From assembly GCA_022496805.1 (NCBI GenBank), contig CM040096.1, positions 15,315,501-15,379,500 of the forward strand: DNA of 64,000 bases. Reading direction: 5' to 3'. The DNA comes from Pohlia nutans. Taxonomy: Eukaryota; Streptophyta; Bryopsida; Bryales; Mniaceae. Positions 47,892-60,310 of this stretch are shown piece by piece. A model generated the notes under the pieces. It ran no database searches. It was not told the DNA's origin and saw only the letters and a list, made by a program, of their open reading frames with translations. The position numbers were made by a program, and so were the translations under genes. Within the stretch, counting starts at the first letter, position 1. Each line of letters opens with the position of its first letter.

Positions 47892-50360
47892 TCAGGTTTG
47901 ATTGCAGCAGGTAATGCAGACCGCTCCTTTGTCAATCCACTGAACCTGTGAACCAAATTATTTGCAACGACGAAATCTTCTCGAGCCTCCAAGATCTCGA
48001 ATAATACAGAACGCGCTTTTCACTCGTCAATGATGTTGCCTGCTGGACAAGAACACTATCCTCAGTATATGCCTGAAATTCAGTGTTGCTTATGTCATTT
48101 CTCTGTACCTCCAGCAAGTAGTAGTCAGAGCTCGAAGAACTTCAGAGTTAAACGACACCTAAACAAGCAATTGAAACTGCTAGATCATGACTTTAAAGTT
48201 TCTAAATACTGCTGCTTCTCACAGCATCACGATACTATCTGCTATCTGTAGCTCACCAAAAGCTTGAATATGACCAAAAAAAATTAAATTGATGCATAAG
48301 GCGCCGGAAGGCAAGCGAGACTTCAGGCAAGTTTTTAACGCTTGTCACTGAGTTTCGATGAACGACTGTTCACAGAAGCATTTCATGTGCGCTCTAAGTA
48401 GATTTGATTGTCAAGATTATTAAACGTTGTAGCATGCAGAAATTGGCTCAGTCACCCTGTAAGACGCTGTAATCCGTGAGGGTTATTACTTCAGCATGAT
48501 AATTTCGCAACAAATCACGTACTGAAGCATTGTAAATAGACTAAGTCTTCAGCGTACCTGGCCTGCTCAATAAACAGATCAACTCTCTGATCTACCGTTG
48601 GCCAAGATGTCTACAAGATCACCAGCGAACCAAAAAAAAAAGAGTAAGCAGCCAAGGTATATCAGGTATTCATGTCTGCGTATTCTAACTCCAGTAGTGA
48701 CACGAGAAATCTCATAGTAGTATGTCAGCAATCGTAGACGGTGTATTCGCCACGTACATCGTTTGAGTACGAAAGAGACTCGATCTTGCTGCTTTCTTAC
48801 TGCAAACGAGAGAACGGACAGACATGCGCGATACGGGACATTTTGCTAAGTCTCCGATGCCTGCATTAAAGAGTTTTTCGTGTAGTGAAGCATGGAGCTA
48901 GTACAGACTAGTGAAGTTCCTCAAAGGCCTTCACGCTACAAGCAGCACCGTGATGCCTTATCAATGACAGGCTCTAGAGTCTTGACATGGATTCAGGTAG
49001 ACGACGCATAAATCCTACCGTTCATCCCACGAGCAGTGTAGACCGCATAATTTCCACCTTGGAATCTATATCCTACGAGAAGCGTCAGCAACAAGACATG
49101 GTTAGCTGTTGCCCACGCTTTCACCCGTAAATGATCATCAGATTCTTCCCAGCACTTCTTAGCACATGTTGTATGCAGCACTATAATAGTGACCGTCATG
49201 TACACATGTATCCAGTGGATTCGTGCTGGACTATTTCCTGGCGTTGGTAATGCGCACCGCTTAAGTTCAGCAGTTTAGAATGTAAGCATGAAGTTTAGCA
49301 AAAGTCAGGCGGAGTTCAACCTTGACACAGTCCATTCTAACATTCAAACTCGTTCTCAGGTGTCCAAATCCCAAGTACTGCACTCACCACTCACCACTCA
49401 CCTACAAACCGGACTACAAACCAGATTGAACGTACTAAAGAGTTTCCAGCCGAAGCAGGAATTGTACCTCTCTTGATAAGAAAAACGTCAACTAGTTACG
49501 TGAATTAGTGAATATCGCTCATGAGCAGTCGTTTCACGGCCGTTTAAATCTGAAACCTGTAGAGGTCGGTAGAATGAGAAAGAAAAGGATACGCAGGACA
49601 GATGCTGCAAGGTACTAGTAACTACCGGTATTTCTTAAGAAGGATTGAAATTATTGCCAGGCAACAGAAGCAGGGGCAGAGAAACGCAAGTAAGATCAAA
49701 ACCGATAACGTGTAGAAGAAATAAATAAAAGTAGCAATCCCCGAGAAGCTCAACCGAAAGCAGCTTGAGACTAATTCACGCAACGGAATGCTTCTACTCG
49801 AATAAATATAGAATACTAACCACACTCTCCACCAAGTGAACAGAAGCAATCAGCTTCCTTCCGTGCGGTTGGGAGGTCAAAGATGATGAGGCGAGAGCTT
49901 CAAGAAAATAAACTCTCAGCAACAAGACGGTTATAAGGCTGCAACTAAAATGTCCGCGCACATCCAACTGCGTGCATATAAAGTCGATAAAAGGACTAAA
50001 AATACCACAACAGAAAGAAAAGAAAGAATGTTCTCTGGATAAATAAGATTCAAAACTACTGACGGATTGGACGAATCCCTGACGAATCTCAGCGCCTTCC
50101 AGGAATCAGTGCCGCATGTACGCCAAAACGGTTGTGGCTTGCCTTGCCTACCCGGAGCCAGGTAAGCGCCACCTCTTCGAAGCTTCGTCCCACTTCCATT
50201 TGCTCGGGATCATCGGCCAGTAGCGAAATTTGCAACGTCGCCATCAAGAATTTATTTTTATTTTTATTTTTGGGCGCAAATGAAAGCAGACTTCCATTGC
50301 AAGAGAGAAAAGTACGAAGCGAAGCCAAAGAGGGATTCAAAAACCACAGCCACGCCAAAT
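47892..50360 (-). other. Upstream region of AARE, possible 5' UTR exons
   Basis: No confirmed gene. On the minus strand an open frame at 48117-47932 is preceded by TTTCAG and followed by CACAGGTTCAG, so it could be a 5' UTR exon. A second open frame (50358-50089) contains MATLQISLLADDPEQMEVG, and its TGGCTCCG is followed by GTAGGC, a possible donor; its function is unknown. The join to the AARE start is not demonstrable, and an in-frame stop precedes 47891. Confidence 0.3.
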
Positions 50361-50378
50361 AATTGAAGAATTGAATTC

Positions 50379-51089
50379 TTGAAAGGGGAACTCGCCACAG
50401 AACCTTCGTTCATGCTCTGTTTTTCTACCAGACACCTACATTCTGATTCTCCGACCGTCGCGAGCAGCAGAGTGTCGGGTTTTAATTTTTTTGACTTTGG
50501 TGCAAATCATCCGAAACTGTACCAATTGCAACAGCTTGAGCCGGTCGGTCGGTGGCGCACCTGGTCTTATCTCCGAGCTCCACGTCCCTGGCAACCATCA
50601 CCAAGCGTTATTGAATTTTTCCAATTCCCACTCGTCCCTGCCATGATGTGGCTTGTCACAATCGTCCCTGTTCATGGCTGTAGTACGTTGATCGTTCAGC
50701 TCCACACGCAACTGCCCGCGTTTGTCCTTTCTTCTTGCGCGATGAGTCAATTCCTACACTGGCTACTACACTATGCTTCCTGCCGGCCAGTAAGTAAGTT
50801 GCCTCTTACGCGTCGCATGCAGCCCTCGAGGCGAGACTCCTCGCACGATCTAAAAGGCGGGTGGTCGGCTCCAAACTCCCTATCAAATTGCCCCGCCATT
50901 TCAGACAATATCCCCGCCAGGCTTTCAAATTCACGCTGCTTGCGCTTCTCGCCCTCGCGCCGTCGGAGCCACAGTCATATGTCATCGATTTCATCCATCG
51001 GTGCCGCCCTTCTACTTTCATCCGATTGCGGTGGACGGAGACACGGTGGTCATCCAGTTGACTGCTGTCAGGTGAGGACGTTGGTATGA
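50379..51089 (+). other. Long open frame of unknown status, 236 codons
   Basis: Apart from GH71 this is the longest open frame in the window. The product is rich in Ser, Pro and Arg, has no recognisable domain and no homologue I can name, and the region is GC-richer than its surroundings. Another frame and the opposite strand are also open, and its 3' end runs into the tandem duplication at 51093. I would not treat it as a gene without transcript evidence. Confidence 0.2.
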
Positions 51090-51092
51090 TTG

Positions 51093-51497
51093 GGGCCTCC
51101 TTTCATGTATCGGTGGAGTCTTGGAAAGCTGGAAGTTATCGATGCACCACCGAAATGGGTGAGAACTGAGGAGTATGGTTTCCATTCTTTACCAAAATGG
51201 GTGGATCATATGTGGTTCTTGAGACCTCAATTCTTGTCTCCTAGTGGCTTTCACCTGCCTAATTTTCACATGCAAGCATGCTTGCCCTTAGGGCCTCGTT
51301 TCATGTATCAGTGGAGGTCCTGGAAAGCTGGAAGTTACCACCGAAATGGGTGAACCCAGCAGTATGGTTTCCATTCTTATTAAAATGGGTGGACCATATG
51401 TGGTTCTTGAGACCTCAATTCTTATCTTCTAGTGGCTTTCACTTGCCCAATTTTCACATGCAAGTTTGCCTACCTTTAGGGCCTCTTTCCATGTAAA
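51093..51497 (+). repeat. Two-copy tandem duplication, about 195 bp per unit
   Basis: GGGCCTC(C/G)TTTCATGTATC starts each unit, at about 51097 and 51291, and a third partial start (GGGCCTCTTTCCATGTA) follows at about 51480. Blocks such as GTGGAGTCTTGGAAAGCTGG and ATGTGGTTCTTGAGACCTCA recur in order. A frame stays open across part of it (51278-51496), but the two copies differ by frame-changing indels. Confidence 0.9.
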
Positions 51498-52191
51498 GGA
51501 TGACTTCACCACCACCAAAATCTACAAAACATTTCCTTGTGCACTGGTAAAAAGGACCCCACCAACCTATACACCTTTTTTCTGAACCATGCACCTAAAC
51601 TTAAACGAAACAAAGAAAGGAGCCACCAATGACCGGTGAACTCAATGTCATGCTTCTCCGCTTACCTTCTTCCAGTGACGTTTGGAACCTCAGTTGTTGT
51701 CGTTTTTTTGGTTCCATTAGAACTGATCATACATGGAAGCAAGTTTGCTTTTCACAAAGTTTTAACTCGTCCCATGTCCAAAAGCCCCCATTGACATGGA
51801 GAAAAAAAATTAATAAATAAAAATTTGTCTCAAAACTGATCATATGAAAAACCAACACGTCCACAAACCAATTGGTGAAAAAAAACCAAGTCTCAAAATC
51901 AGTTCTTTTTAAAATGACCTATCTCAATATTATTTTATTTTTTTTTATTTTATTTTTTTTAATTAGGTTTTTTTTTTTTTTAAATCAAAAACAAAATCAA
52001 AAACCAAAAAAAAACCAAGCTTTTTGTGAAGTTCAAAAAAAAACCAAGCTTTTTGTGAAGTTCGAGGTTACTAATAAAGACCAAGACCAATGTTGGGTGA
52101 GTGTTTAGAGATGATAGTTCCTGCCAAATAATTGTTTGAATCCTGAGAATTTGCATGTACAACTCCAAAATGGTCAACCAATTGGCATGGG

Positions 52192-52423
52192 TTCACCCTT
52201 AAAGGTCCAGAGAGCCCTTTCCGACCACTATTATACACCAATATTCCACTGTATTTGGCATAGTTCCATACCTCCTATAGGTTTAAGATCAAAAGTGAAG
52301 TTGAAATTCACGTCAACATGATTTTAATGAGCTATTGGGGTCTTTATTTGGAACTTTCTATTTACAACAAATATCAAATATACGTCAATGTATCTACTAT
52401 CCCCATCAACCTTTAAGGGTTAA
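52192..52423. mobile_element. TTAA-type MITE with CCTTTAAGGG ends
   Basis: The left end TTCACCCTTAAAGGTCC and right end CAACCTTTAAGGGTTAA enclose about 225 bp. The left TTAA has become TTCA. The CACTTAAAGGAC ends of 33284-33523 are similar, but the interiors do not obviously match. Confidence 0.55.
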
Positions 52424-52654
52424 ATAAGTTGTGGAGGAAGATTATGATGATTCCGGTTAGTACAACTATATATAAGAGGGGATTCTCGTAACAAAAAACA
52501 AACAAGAGCCACATAAGAATGAGGTTGATGTTGGTGACTTTGCATGCGCTAATGTGCATTTTGTGTGCAAACATTCTAGTGGAAAACATTCATTGGAATG
52601 TTGTGACGGTTGTTTGGAAAAAAACAAGAAAGACAGAAGAATCCATCCTCTTGA

Positions 52655-53229
52655 TTAACCCCTAAACGTTCTCACCCTCTTCAGATTTGGCAGTTTTTCA
52701 AAAATGCATTTAAAAATGCAACTATGAGGGATATTTTCAACTTGATGAATGAATAAAAGTTGTACATTATGAATTTTAGATTCTATCCATACGGTTAGAT
52801 TTGCGATTGCTATCACCAATATTTGTGTATTAAATTTCAAACTTAAATTTAACACTCTTTTGTAAAATGATTACGAATAAGATATTGACAACCTAATAAT
52901 GAATTTTTTTGCGATGGGTTGAAATGTAATACTCTAAGTGTAGTGATTTTTGGAGATTTTTTGGTTGCTTAATTTTAGTAGTTGACTTTTTCAAGAGCGC
53001 TTTTAGACTAAAATCTTCGAAATTTTGGGTGGAACACTACAACAAGAAATGAGGCATAAAAATTTCACAAATCATCCCCTTTTTAATCAGATCACACATG
53101 CACATAGCTAACTTTCCATAAAAGTTTCAATAAAAAGTCCACACTACAAAAAGTGCATGATGGATGAGAAAACGTACTTCAAATCTATACATCATGCAAA
53201 ATATGCATGGTTGGACGGTTAGGGGTTAA
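52655..53229 (+). mobile_element. TTAA-bounded MITE, family A, copy 4
   Basis: TTAA at 52655-52658 and 53226-53229; ends CCCCTAAACGTTCTCACCC and GGACGGTTAGGGG. It is very close in length (575 bp) and sequence to 15361-15936. Confidence 0.85.
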
Positions 53230-53731
53230 AATATTAAATGGTAACACAAAAATTTGGTGTTTTTTTTCAATGTGTTTGTACCAAATCTAAAGAATTTGTG
53301 ATTCTTTATCTGGTATCATGGTTGTCCATTAGTGTCTTTGATGTCATATTAAAATAAAATAAAATCTAATTTGTGTGGTTTGTGGGTATTATATATTTAT
53401 ATTAAGAAGATTCAAGTATTTGAAGAGTACGATTCGGAATGAAGATTTTTCATTTGAATTTACTTTGCTTGTTAGTAATATGTCATATGTGATATGTTCA
53501 AGTGGAATTTGTAATATTTTTTTCTTGAATAAATTAGATTTGAATATAATTTGGTAACATGTCCAAAATCATTCTAACACGTCCAAAAACCGATGTTTCT
53601 TTGGAGAACCCATTCACATGACATAAATTTCTTTTAGAGGGAATGTCCCAAGACCAATCAGGGTCCTTGTGAAAAATTAACATTGCATGGAAGGAGGCCC
53701 TTAGAGGATGAGATGGTGGATCATTGATAAG

Positions 53732-54041
53732 TCAACCCCCAAAGGACCATAAGGCCCCTAGAGGCTTCATGTTTTTTGAGTAGTTTTGAGTAGGTTTTAT
53801 GTAGATTTCCTTTTGTTCAATTTTTTTAATTTTTTATTCAACATATGTAATATTCTTCACCCGGGTACGCAACTCCTATATTATACGCAGGGGACATCGG
53901 CATTAAAACGGCTTAGAGGTTGGCTTTTGTAAAAAAAAATATCAAATTATATAAATAAATAAAAACAAATCAAAGATTAAATTAACAATCGTTTAAATTA
54001 GTCATTTTAAAACCATGAATCCTTGGTCCTTTAGGGGTTAA
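53732..54041 (-). mobile_element. TTAA element, family B, with an internal insertion
   Basis: It starts TCAACCCCCAAAGGACC and ends CCTTGGTCCTTTAGGGGTTAA (TTAA 54038-54041). The family B interior is interrupted at about 53859-53995 by unrelated sequence beginning ACCCGGGTACGCAACTCC. Confidence 0.65.
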
Positions 54042-54207
54042 CCGGTGGTCAACCAGTTGACTGCTGTCCGGTAAGGACGTTGGTGTGGTCAAGTGTGAAA
54101 GCACAAAGAGTGCCACTTGATTAGAGGATGAGATGGTGGGTCTACTAACTGCAGTTGTGAAAGCACAAAAAGTGCCACTTGATTGATTAGGCAGTGAGTG
54201 AGTCCGA

Positions 54208-54262
54208 AGGGTGGTGAGTGGTGAGTGGTAAGTGGTGAGTGGTGAGTGGTAAGTGGTGGGTC
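54208..54262 (+). repeat. GTGGTGAGTG minisatellite
   Basis: About six imperfect copies of GTGGTGAGTG / GTGGTAAGTG lie in tandem. Confidence 0.85.
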
Positions 54263-54512
54263 ATTGGTAACCACCACCGTTGCTAACATCTCACCAATTA
54301 GCTGTGCCTCCACCTCTCCGTATGCAACCTCGACTTCTTTACCACTGTATTTGGAGTGAGCTTTACAACATGCAACTTCAACAACATGGAACTTCAATGT
54401 TTGGTTGGTGTAACTAGTGTATATCATTCAATGGCTCGCCTTGCACTTGAAAAATGGGCCCACTTGGACCCATCTTTTAGCTTGAAATTTTTCTAACCAA
54501 GCCTTGCACTAA

Positions 54513-54797
54513 TAGGGGGCGTCACGCCTCTTCAGAGAATGCGTACGTGGCACTTTCTCCTTTTGAAAATTGGGAGGACTTATTCTTTGAAGATTGAGAA
54601 GCTTCTTCTTCAGGGGTGAAGAATGGGCAAAAAATGTGGAGCAGATTGAGAAGTTGTGGCCATTCCCTTCTTCACACAGCCTCAAGGGGAGTCATGGCTT
54701 CTTCATATAGAATGGTCAAGATTTGCTCCACGATTCTCTTGCTATGTTCTCAATCTTCAAAAAGTCAAACTTCTCAAAAAAGTTGTGACACTCCCGA
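54513..54797 (+). mobile_element. MITE-like element with GGGGGCGTCAC ends
   Basis: The left GGGGGCGTCACGCC is a partial inverted match to the right GTTGTGACACTCCC. The interior repeats the motif TTCTTTGAAGATTGAGAAGC several times in both orientations. The left 115 bp match the reverse complement of 23255-23395. Confidence 0.55.
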
Positions 54798-56903
54798 ACA
54801 GTTGAATTGAAAACAAAACTCAACTATACTCTAATCTGGTTGGATTGAGTTGTATCGTTGTATGTAAGAGCATGTCTACCAGTGATGTTGGTATCCCTAT
54901 TTTTTGAATTTGACAGACCTAAATTTTGCCAGAGAAGAGGAGTCCTAGGGAAGTCACTGTTAAAAATTTAGATAACTATGAGAGAACAAATATAGGATGT
55001 CTTTTATTCATTTGAGATAAAATTTATAAAATTTTAGAAGTGATATAGGTTGTTTTAAAACCAATTTGAGAGTAGTTTATGGATACTACTAGAATATACC
55101 ATGAATAGACCCTAAATACTACTATAAATAGTATAATATTTTAATTATTTCATAGCCCCCCATTAAATACTCTATGTTCGCTTATGTATACCAAAATTCA
55201 CACTAAGTGACTTCCCCAAGAAAGGAGTTTGGCTGGCATCCACAAACAATATAGTAGCCTCGAATGCTCTTGTTGGCAAAAAGTTTGCGTAAGTCAAATT
55301 GGAACCCTGTTTTTTAGCATGATACCAACCACTGGTGGGAATTCTCTACGTCTTTATGGTAGGCCCTACCACAAGTTGACTTTAAATGTTGCTTTTGAAT
55401 GTCGCTTTTGAGGTTACATACAGTGAATTAGGCTAGGAATGGTCTTTCAAGCCTAATTATAGTATATTCTATTATCCAGTTGAGTTTCAAAACTCAAGTT
55501 CCACAACTTCTAAACACTCAACTCAATTGTATTTGCATATGTACAAATGAGGTTGAGTATTTAAATTCAATTCAATTTGTGCAGGGAGGGGCAATGTATT
55601 GTAATTCCACTTCATATAGGTTGCATGTCTAAAAACTTTTGGTTGTTTAATTTGGGTAGGCCACTACATGTTGCCACCCTCTTTATTCCTACAAAACTAG
55701 TGCTTCTAGTGGCTTATTCTACACAATAAGTCATTCGGTCCAAATAAAAACCTTTAAGTTACAAGTTCTATGATTTAATACATTGTCTACTTTTCTATGA
55801 CCTTTATAATTTGACCTACTTAATAAATATTTAAATCAAGTGCTTTACATTGGGCCTACATCAAGATCAAAATTATTTTGTATTCAATTAGAAATATCCA
55901 AATAAGCATCTAAATATGGCTCCTATTATAGATTTAAATTATTTAATCTTCTTAGATTTGTTTGGTAATTGAAAGAAGACTTTGACAAGTCTTAGCATAT
56001 ATTTTGTAAACATCATATGAAGAATCTATAAGTTTTCAAAATGCTATTTGTAAAATGTATCCAAAAGCAATTATAGACTCTCATGTTTAGACTATGTACC
56101 TTTCAGATTAGAAGTTATCTATAAGTTGTTTTAGAAATATCTAGAAGTTGAATTAGATAAGAGTAGTAATTAGGTATTGTAAGTGCCTTAGAGCAAAAAC
56201 ATAAAATAATCCTCAATCAGTATAATCATTGAGTATACCTATATGTAACTTGTCATTGGTTATACATTTAAAACATATTAGAAAGACCAAAATGTACATA
56301 GAAATGATGTTTGACAATGTCCATAATAGGTTGGTCAAGGATATATGGTTGCTTAGAATAGAATCTTCTAAAGTAGGAACATCCAAAAGCACTAGTGTCT
56401 CAAAAGTGCCATCTTCACCCTATTTACATCCTCTTTATCAATGTTTACTTCTAAAATTGATTATAGAACATTTACCAAAAAAAATTGATCATGTATACAA
56501 TATTCAAATGCCACGTTTTTCAGTGCGTTGAAATCTTTTTGCAATTGCCAACAAGGAAAAATACGAAAATTCAACAAATTGACCATTCTCAATAACCAAA
56601 AGTGGTGATTTTGGGTGTCAACACTTTACGTGACAAGAACATTATTTCCTTGGAGTTGTAGACCATGTATGCATGAGGAAGATTGATGTGTTGATCGGGA
56701 CCAGTCTTCACAAACGTTACTCAATGTTGCTTAGCAAGCTTGGCAAAAAATTAAAATAATTCAGCTAATGCCATTACTCAGAACTTCTGCAAGAAGACTT
56801 TGTCATGTGTACGGATTACACAAAGGCCCACCTGACAGAAGATCGAGCATATATACCTTGTTGCACAAGGTGTGTTTTCATTTGTTGAACTCAAATTCGA
56901 TAC

Positions 56904-57723
56904 TTAACCCCTAAACGTCACGGCGTCTAGTTTCTGCACGACTAACAGATTTAACCCCTAAAGGACCAAGGATTCATGGTTTAAAATGACAAGTTTAATT
57001 GATCATATTGTAAACAATCCAATTCACATGAGAGTGAATTTTATATCGCTAGAATTAGTGAAGGATAGTGTTTATCTTGGTCAAAAAACACACAAAGTTG
57101 AACAAAAGAATGTCCACATGGAACTTACTCAAAACTGCTAAACAATGAACATGAGGCCTAATTTGGGCTCGTGATCCTTTCGGGGTTAAACTCAACCTAC
57201 GTTCTCATCAATGTTTGAATGAAAGTCATTCAATTTTTCAAAAATACTTCATCAAATTGTTGTCTTACCCAATGGTTATATTTGGTGATCCTAGACTTCA
57301 TATCTTTCTAAAAGTAAAAATGTAGAAGTATGTCAAGTTGTTGACCATGCCAAAATTGCATTGACTGTAGTTCAAAAGTGGCCTTGCAAAAATGAGGTCA
57401 TAGATTTAATTAGCACAAAAATTTCAAAGAATACCACGTTAAGAGTATCTCATTTCCAATCCATTCCAACAATTTTTACTCAAAAAATGTTAACGTTTTG
57501 TCTGTAATCAAATTTAGAAGGAATTTTTAATTTTAACGTTCAAATTTTGTAATAAAATATTGGTGATAGTATTGGTGAATCAAACTGTACAAATGGAATC
57601 TAAAACTCAAAATCTAGAACTTTCGTTTATATAATAATTCCAAAATATTCTTCTAAATAGTACTTCATGATGCTTTTCTCAAATCGCCAATTCTAGGGAC
57701 ACCATGATACGTTTAGGGGTTAA
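56904..57723 (-). mobile_element. TTAA-bounded family A element containing a nested family B element
   Basis: Outer TTAA at 56904-56907 and 57720-57723; ends CCCCTAAACGTCACGGCG and CATGATACGTTTAGGGG. The interior right of 57190 matches family A in the orientation of 129-685, for example AATATTGGTGATAG. The left 45 bp are separated from it by the insertion at 56951-57189. Confidence 0.8.
56951..57189 (+). mobile_element. TTAA-bounded family B MITE nested in a family A element
   Basis: TTAA at 56951-56954 and 57186-57189; ends CCCCTAAAGGACCAAGG and GTGATCCTTTCGGGG. It has the typical family B interior (GGATTCATGGTTTAAAATGA, CATATTGTAAACAATCC, TTTTATATCGCTAGAATTAG). Confidence 0.82.
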
Positions 57724-58932
57724 TACTTAGTGATTTTATTTTTTCTATTTTTTCAAGGGATTCCCATTAGCAATTTGAGAATTAAAACTTGAAAAATAGA
57801 TAGCATTTTTGGCAATTTACAAATTTTACTATAAATACACTATTTTTTGTATAGAATTGTTGGCTTTACATACCAATACTAAGGGAAGATTATGGCAATA
57901 TATTCTAATTTTTTTACCAATTTTTCTTATAGCAGCATAGCAAGCCATTTTTCAAATAGCAAGTTGGCGATATATGGCCACATACACAAAAAAAAACAAA
58001 AAACAAAAAAAACAACAGTGCTAGGAATTCACTATGTGTTAGTCTTAGAAACCAATACGCGAGTTCAAACATAGGGTGCTATTCATGTTTAGGAAGTAAA
58101 TATTTAATAAAATTTGAAGTAAAAGCAAGGTCCCAAATAATATAAAAATATATGTTCTTTTAAAACATTTCTATGTTTTAAGCTTGTTGTCTAAAAATTT
58201 AAATTTCTTCGTCAAAGAGGCTTGTCTCGTTTGGGTTTTGGTGTGTGCGACCTTCATTAATTCAATGGGGTTTCATCTTCTTGTTTCAAAAAAAAAAAGT
58301 CATTTCTATTTCAAGAATATTACTTATAACCCCTTTAAAAATACCCTCTAGACATACACACATATGTAATTCTATGTAGACTATATTCCAAGAGCAAGGT
58401 GAACAAAAAATAATTCTAAACATATAAAATTTAATTATTATTTTTCCAAATTCTTTATTTGTAGTGACACAAGGGAATCTTGAATCTTTTTTATAGAGAA
58501 GATGGCATTTACCAGAATTTAATGTCTTGAGAAGGTAAATAATTCGACGAGCATGTGTTGAACCCGCTATGTGCGTACGGTACTCGATACCCATGACCCT
58601 AGGTTGATAATATTTTCCCTCGTAGAACTCAAAATCTATACTAGCGTGACTAGAATCAATTGCCATCTTATTGCTATCATCTATCATGTACTTGAAGCCT
58701 AATAAGTAGGCTCAAGTCTGTGTGCCTTTGATATTATTTTTCCTTGATTTGTACCAACCCGTTGCCACATGTGGGGCCTGGCGAGGTTGCAATTTTTTTC
58801 TTTGACTGACCAATCAATTTCAGGTTCAGTGAATCCCAAGCTCAACTGATTCCAGGTCAACTAACTGTAAGTTCAACTAATTTTTTGTTCAAGTTCAGTC
58901 AAGCTCCAAGTTGTTTACGACCAATTCCACAG

Positions 58933-59361
58933 ACTTAGGGGCGGTTTACACTACGGACCAAGAGCTGTGACCAAGGAAAATGGATTAATTCCATGGTCAC
59001 ACTTCATGGTCACACTTCAAAAAAAATGTAATTTTTAAAGCCCTTGGGCCTCTCACTAAGTGTAAACTGAACTTGAACCGGGGCTTAAAAAAATAATAAA
59101 ACGGCATTTCAAGCCCATGGTCTCCTCGTTTGGCAATGAGAGAACCCTTTTTGCCTCTCTCACCACAAAATTCGGGGACCCTTCAACATTATCCACTAGG
59201 CCTATTTCTAGGCCTTTTGAGGACCTCAACTCCTTTGGTCACTTTTCTTTTTTCCTTGTAGTGTAAACCCAAATCATCTCGGGATGAGTTGATGGAGCCA
59301 ATCACAGATTTTAGAGCTACATGGGACGAGTTCTTGGTCCGTAGTGTAAACTGCCCCTAAG
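58933..59361. mobile_element. 429-bp MITE with long inverted ends, TTAGGGGCGGTTTACACT
   Basis: The left ACTTAGGGGCGGTTTACACT continuing ACGGACCAAGA is the inverse of the right TCTTGGTCCGTAGTGTAAAC continuing TGCCCCTAAGT. The inverted ends are about 30 bp with one or two mismatches. Because the palindrome extends to the outermost bases, the target duplication cannot be read. Confidence 0.78.
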
Positions 59362-59437
59362 TGAGAAAGAAGCCAAAAGCCATGTCTGTCTGAAGTGTTC
59401 ATTTGGTATCCCATTCTAAAAAATTAATTAAATTTTG

Positions 59438-59439
<2 letters not shown>

Positions 59440-59501
<62 letters not shown>
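59440..59501 (+). repeat. (TAA)n microsatellite, about 20 units
   Basis: An uninterrupted run of TAA trinucleotides follows TTTTGGAA. Confidence 0.98.
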
Positions 59502-60310
59502 CCCCAAGCTTCCTTACCAAGGCAAAGTACCGTATCATAGCTTCCTATCAGAAAATAAATAATTGAAAGGGTGCCTAAATTTACGGGAAATTATTGACCT
59601 AGATTTTCCCAAAAAAAAATTAAAAAATTAGAAGACCAGCGGTTTTCATATATATATTTAATATGTTACTGCCCAATTTTAGTATATTATTTTTGTGTTG
59701 CCTAAATATTTTTTGCACTTTAATTAATTATTAGGCAGAAAGTTGCCCAAGCTGCTAGGAAGCTAGGATATTGATCAATTTTTATTTATAAATAAATAAA
59801 AACTCAATACAAATGAAGTAGCTTTCATTACACTTGTGACTAAGCAATTCTATAGTGACGTGGATTGATGGATTGGATATAGCATTGCCTTCTCAAATTA
59901 CATATTGAATTTGTTTTTTTAAAAGAAAAAGAAAATCCCCAAAAAAATTAGACATTTATTTTAGCCGACCTTGTCGCTCACCTATGGTATTGTGCTAGCA
60001 TGCTGCTAGAATCTTTCAAACACATGCACCATGGTGTTAATTATACTTTCATATTCCGTTGTCGAGACTCGAACACATCCCAAATTTGTGGCTACAATTT
60101 GTGACAAGTTGTCAAAGTCAAAATCCCTGCCAGGTAAGTATGCTTGGTTTGTTCAGATTCTCTGCAATGCTTGTACTGTAACTTACCTGCAATCCCACAG
60201 AAGAGCTGATGTATACAACAGGTGAAGGGGCATATTTCGAAAAAATATGCCAAAATTTGGGGAAATCGTTTTTTCAAATATTCCATGTATGAAACCTTAT
60301 TTTTGTGAAT

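Noticed and set aside
50379..51089. 236-aa open frame as a definite gene
   Set aside because: No domain, several overlapping open frames, and proximity to a tandem repeat; kept only as a low-confidence entry.
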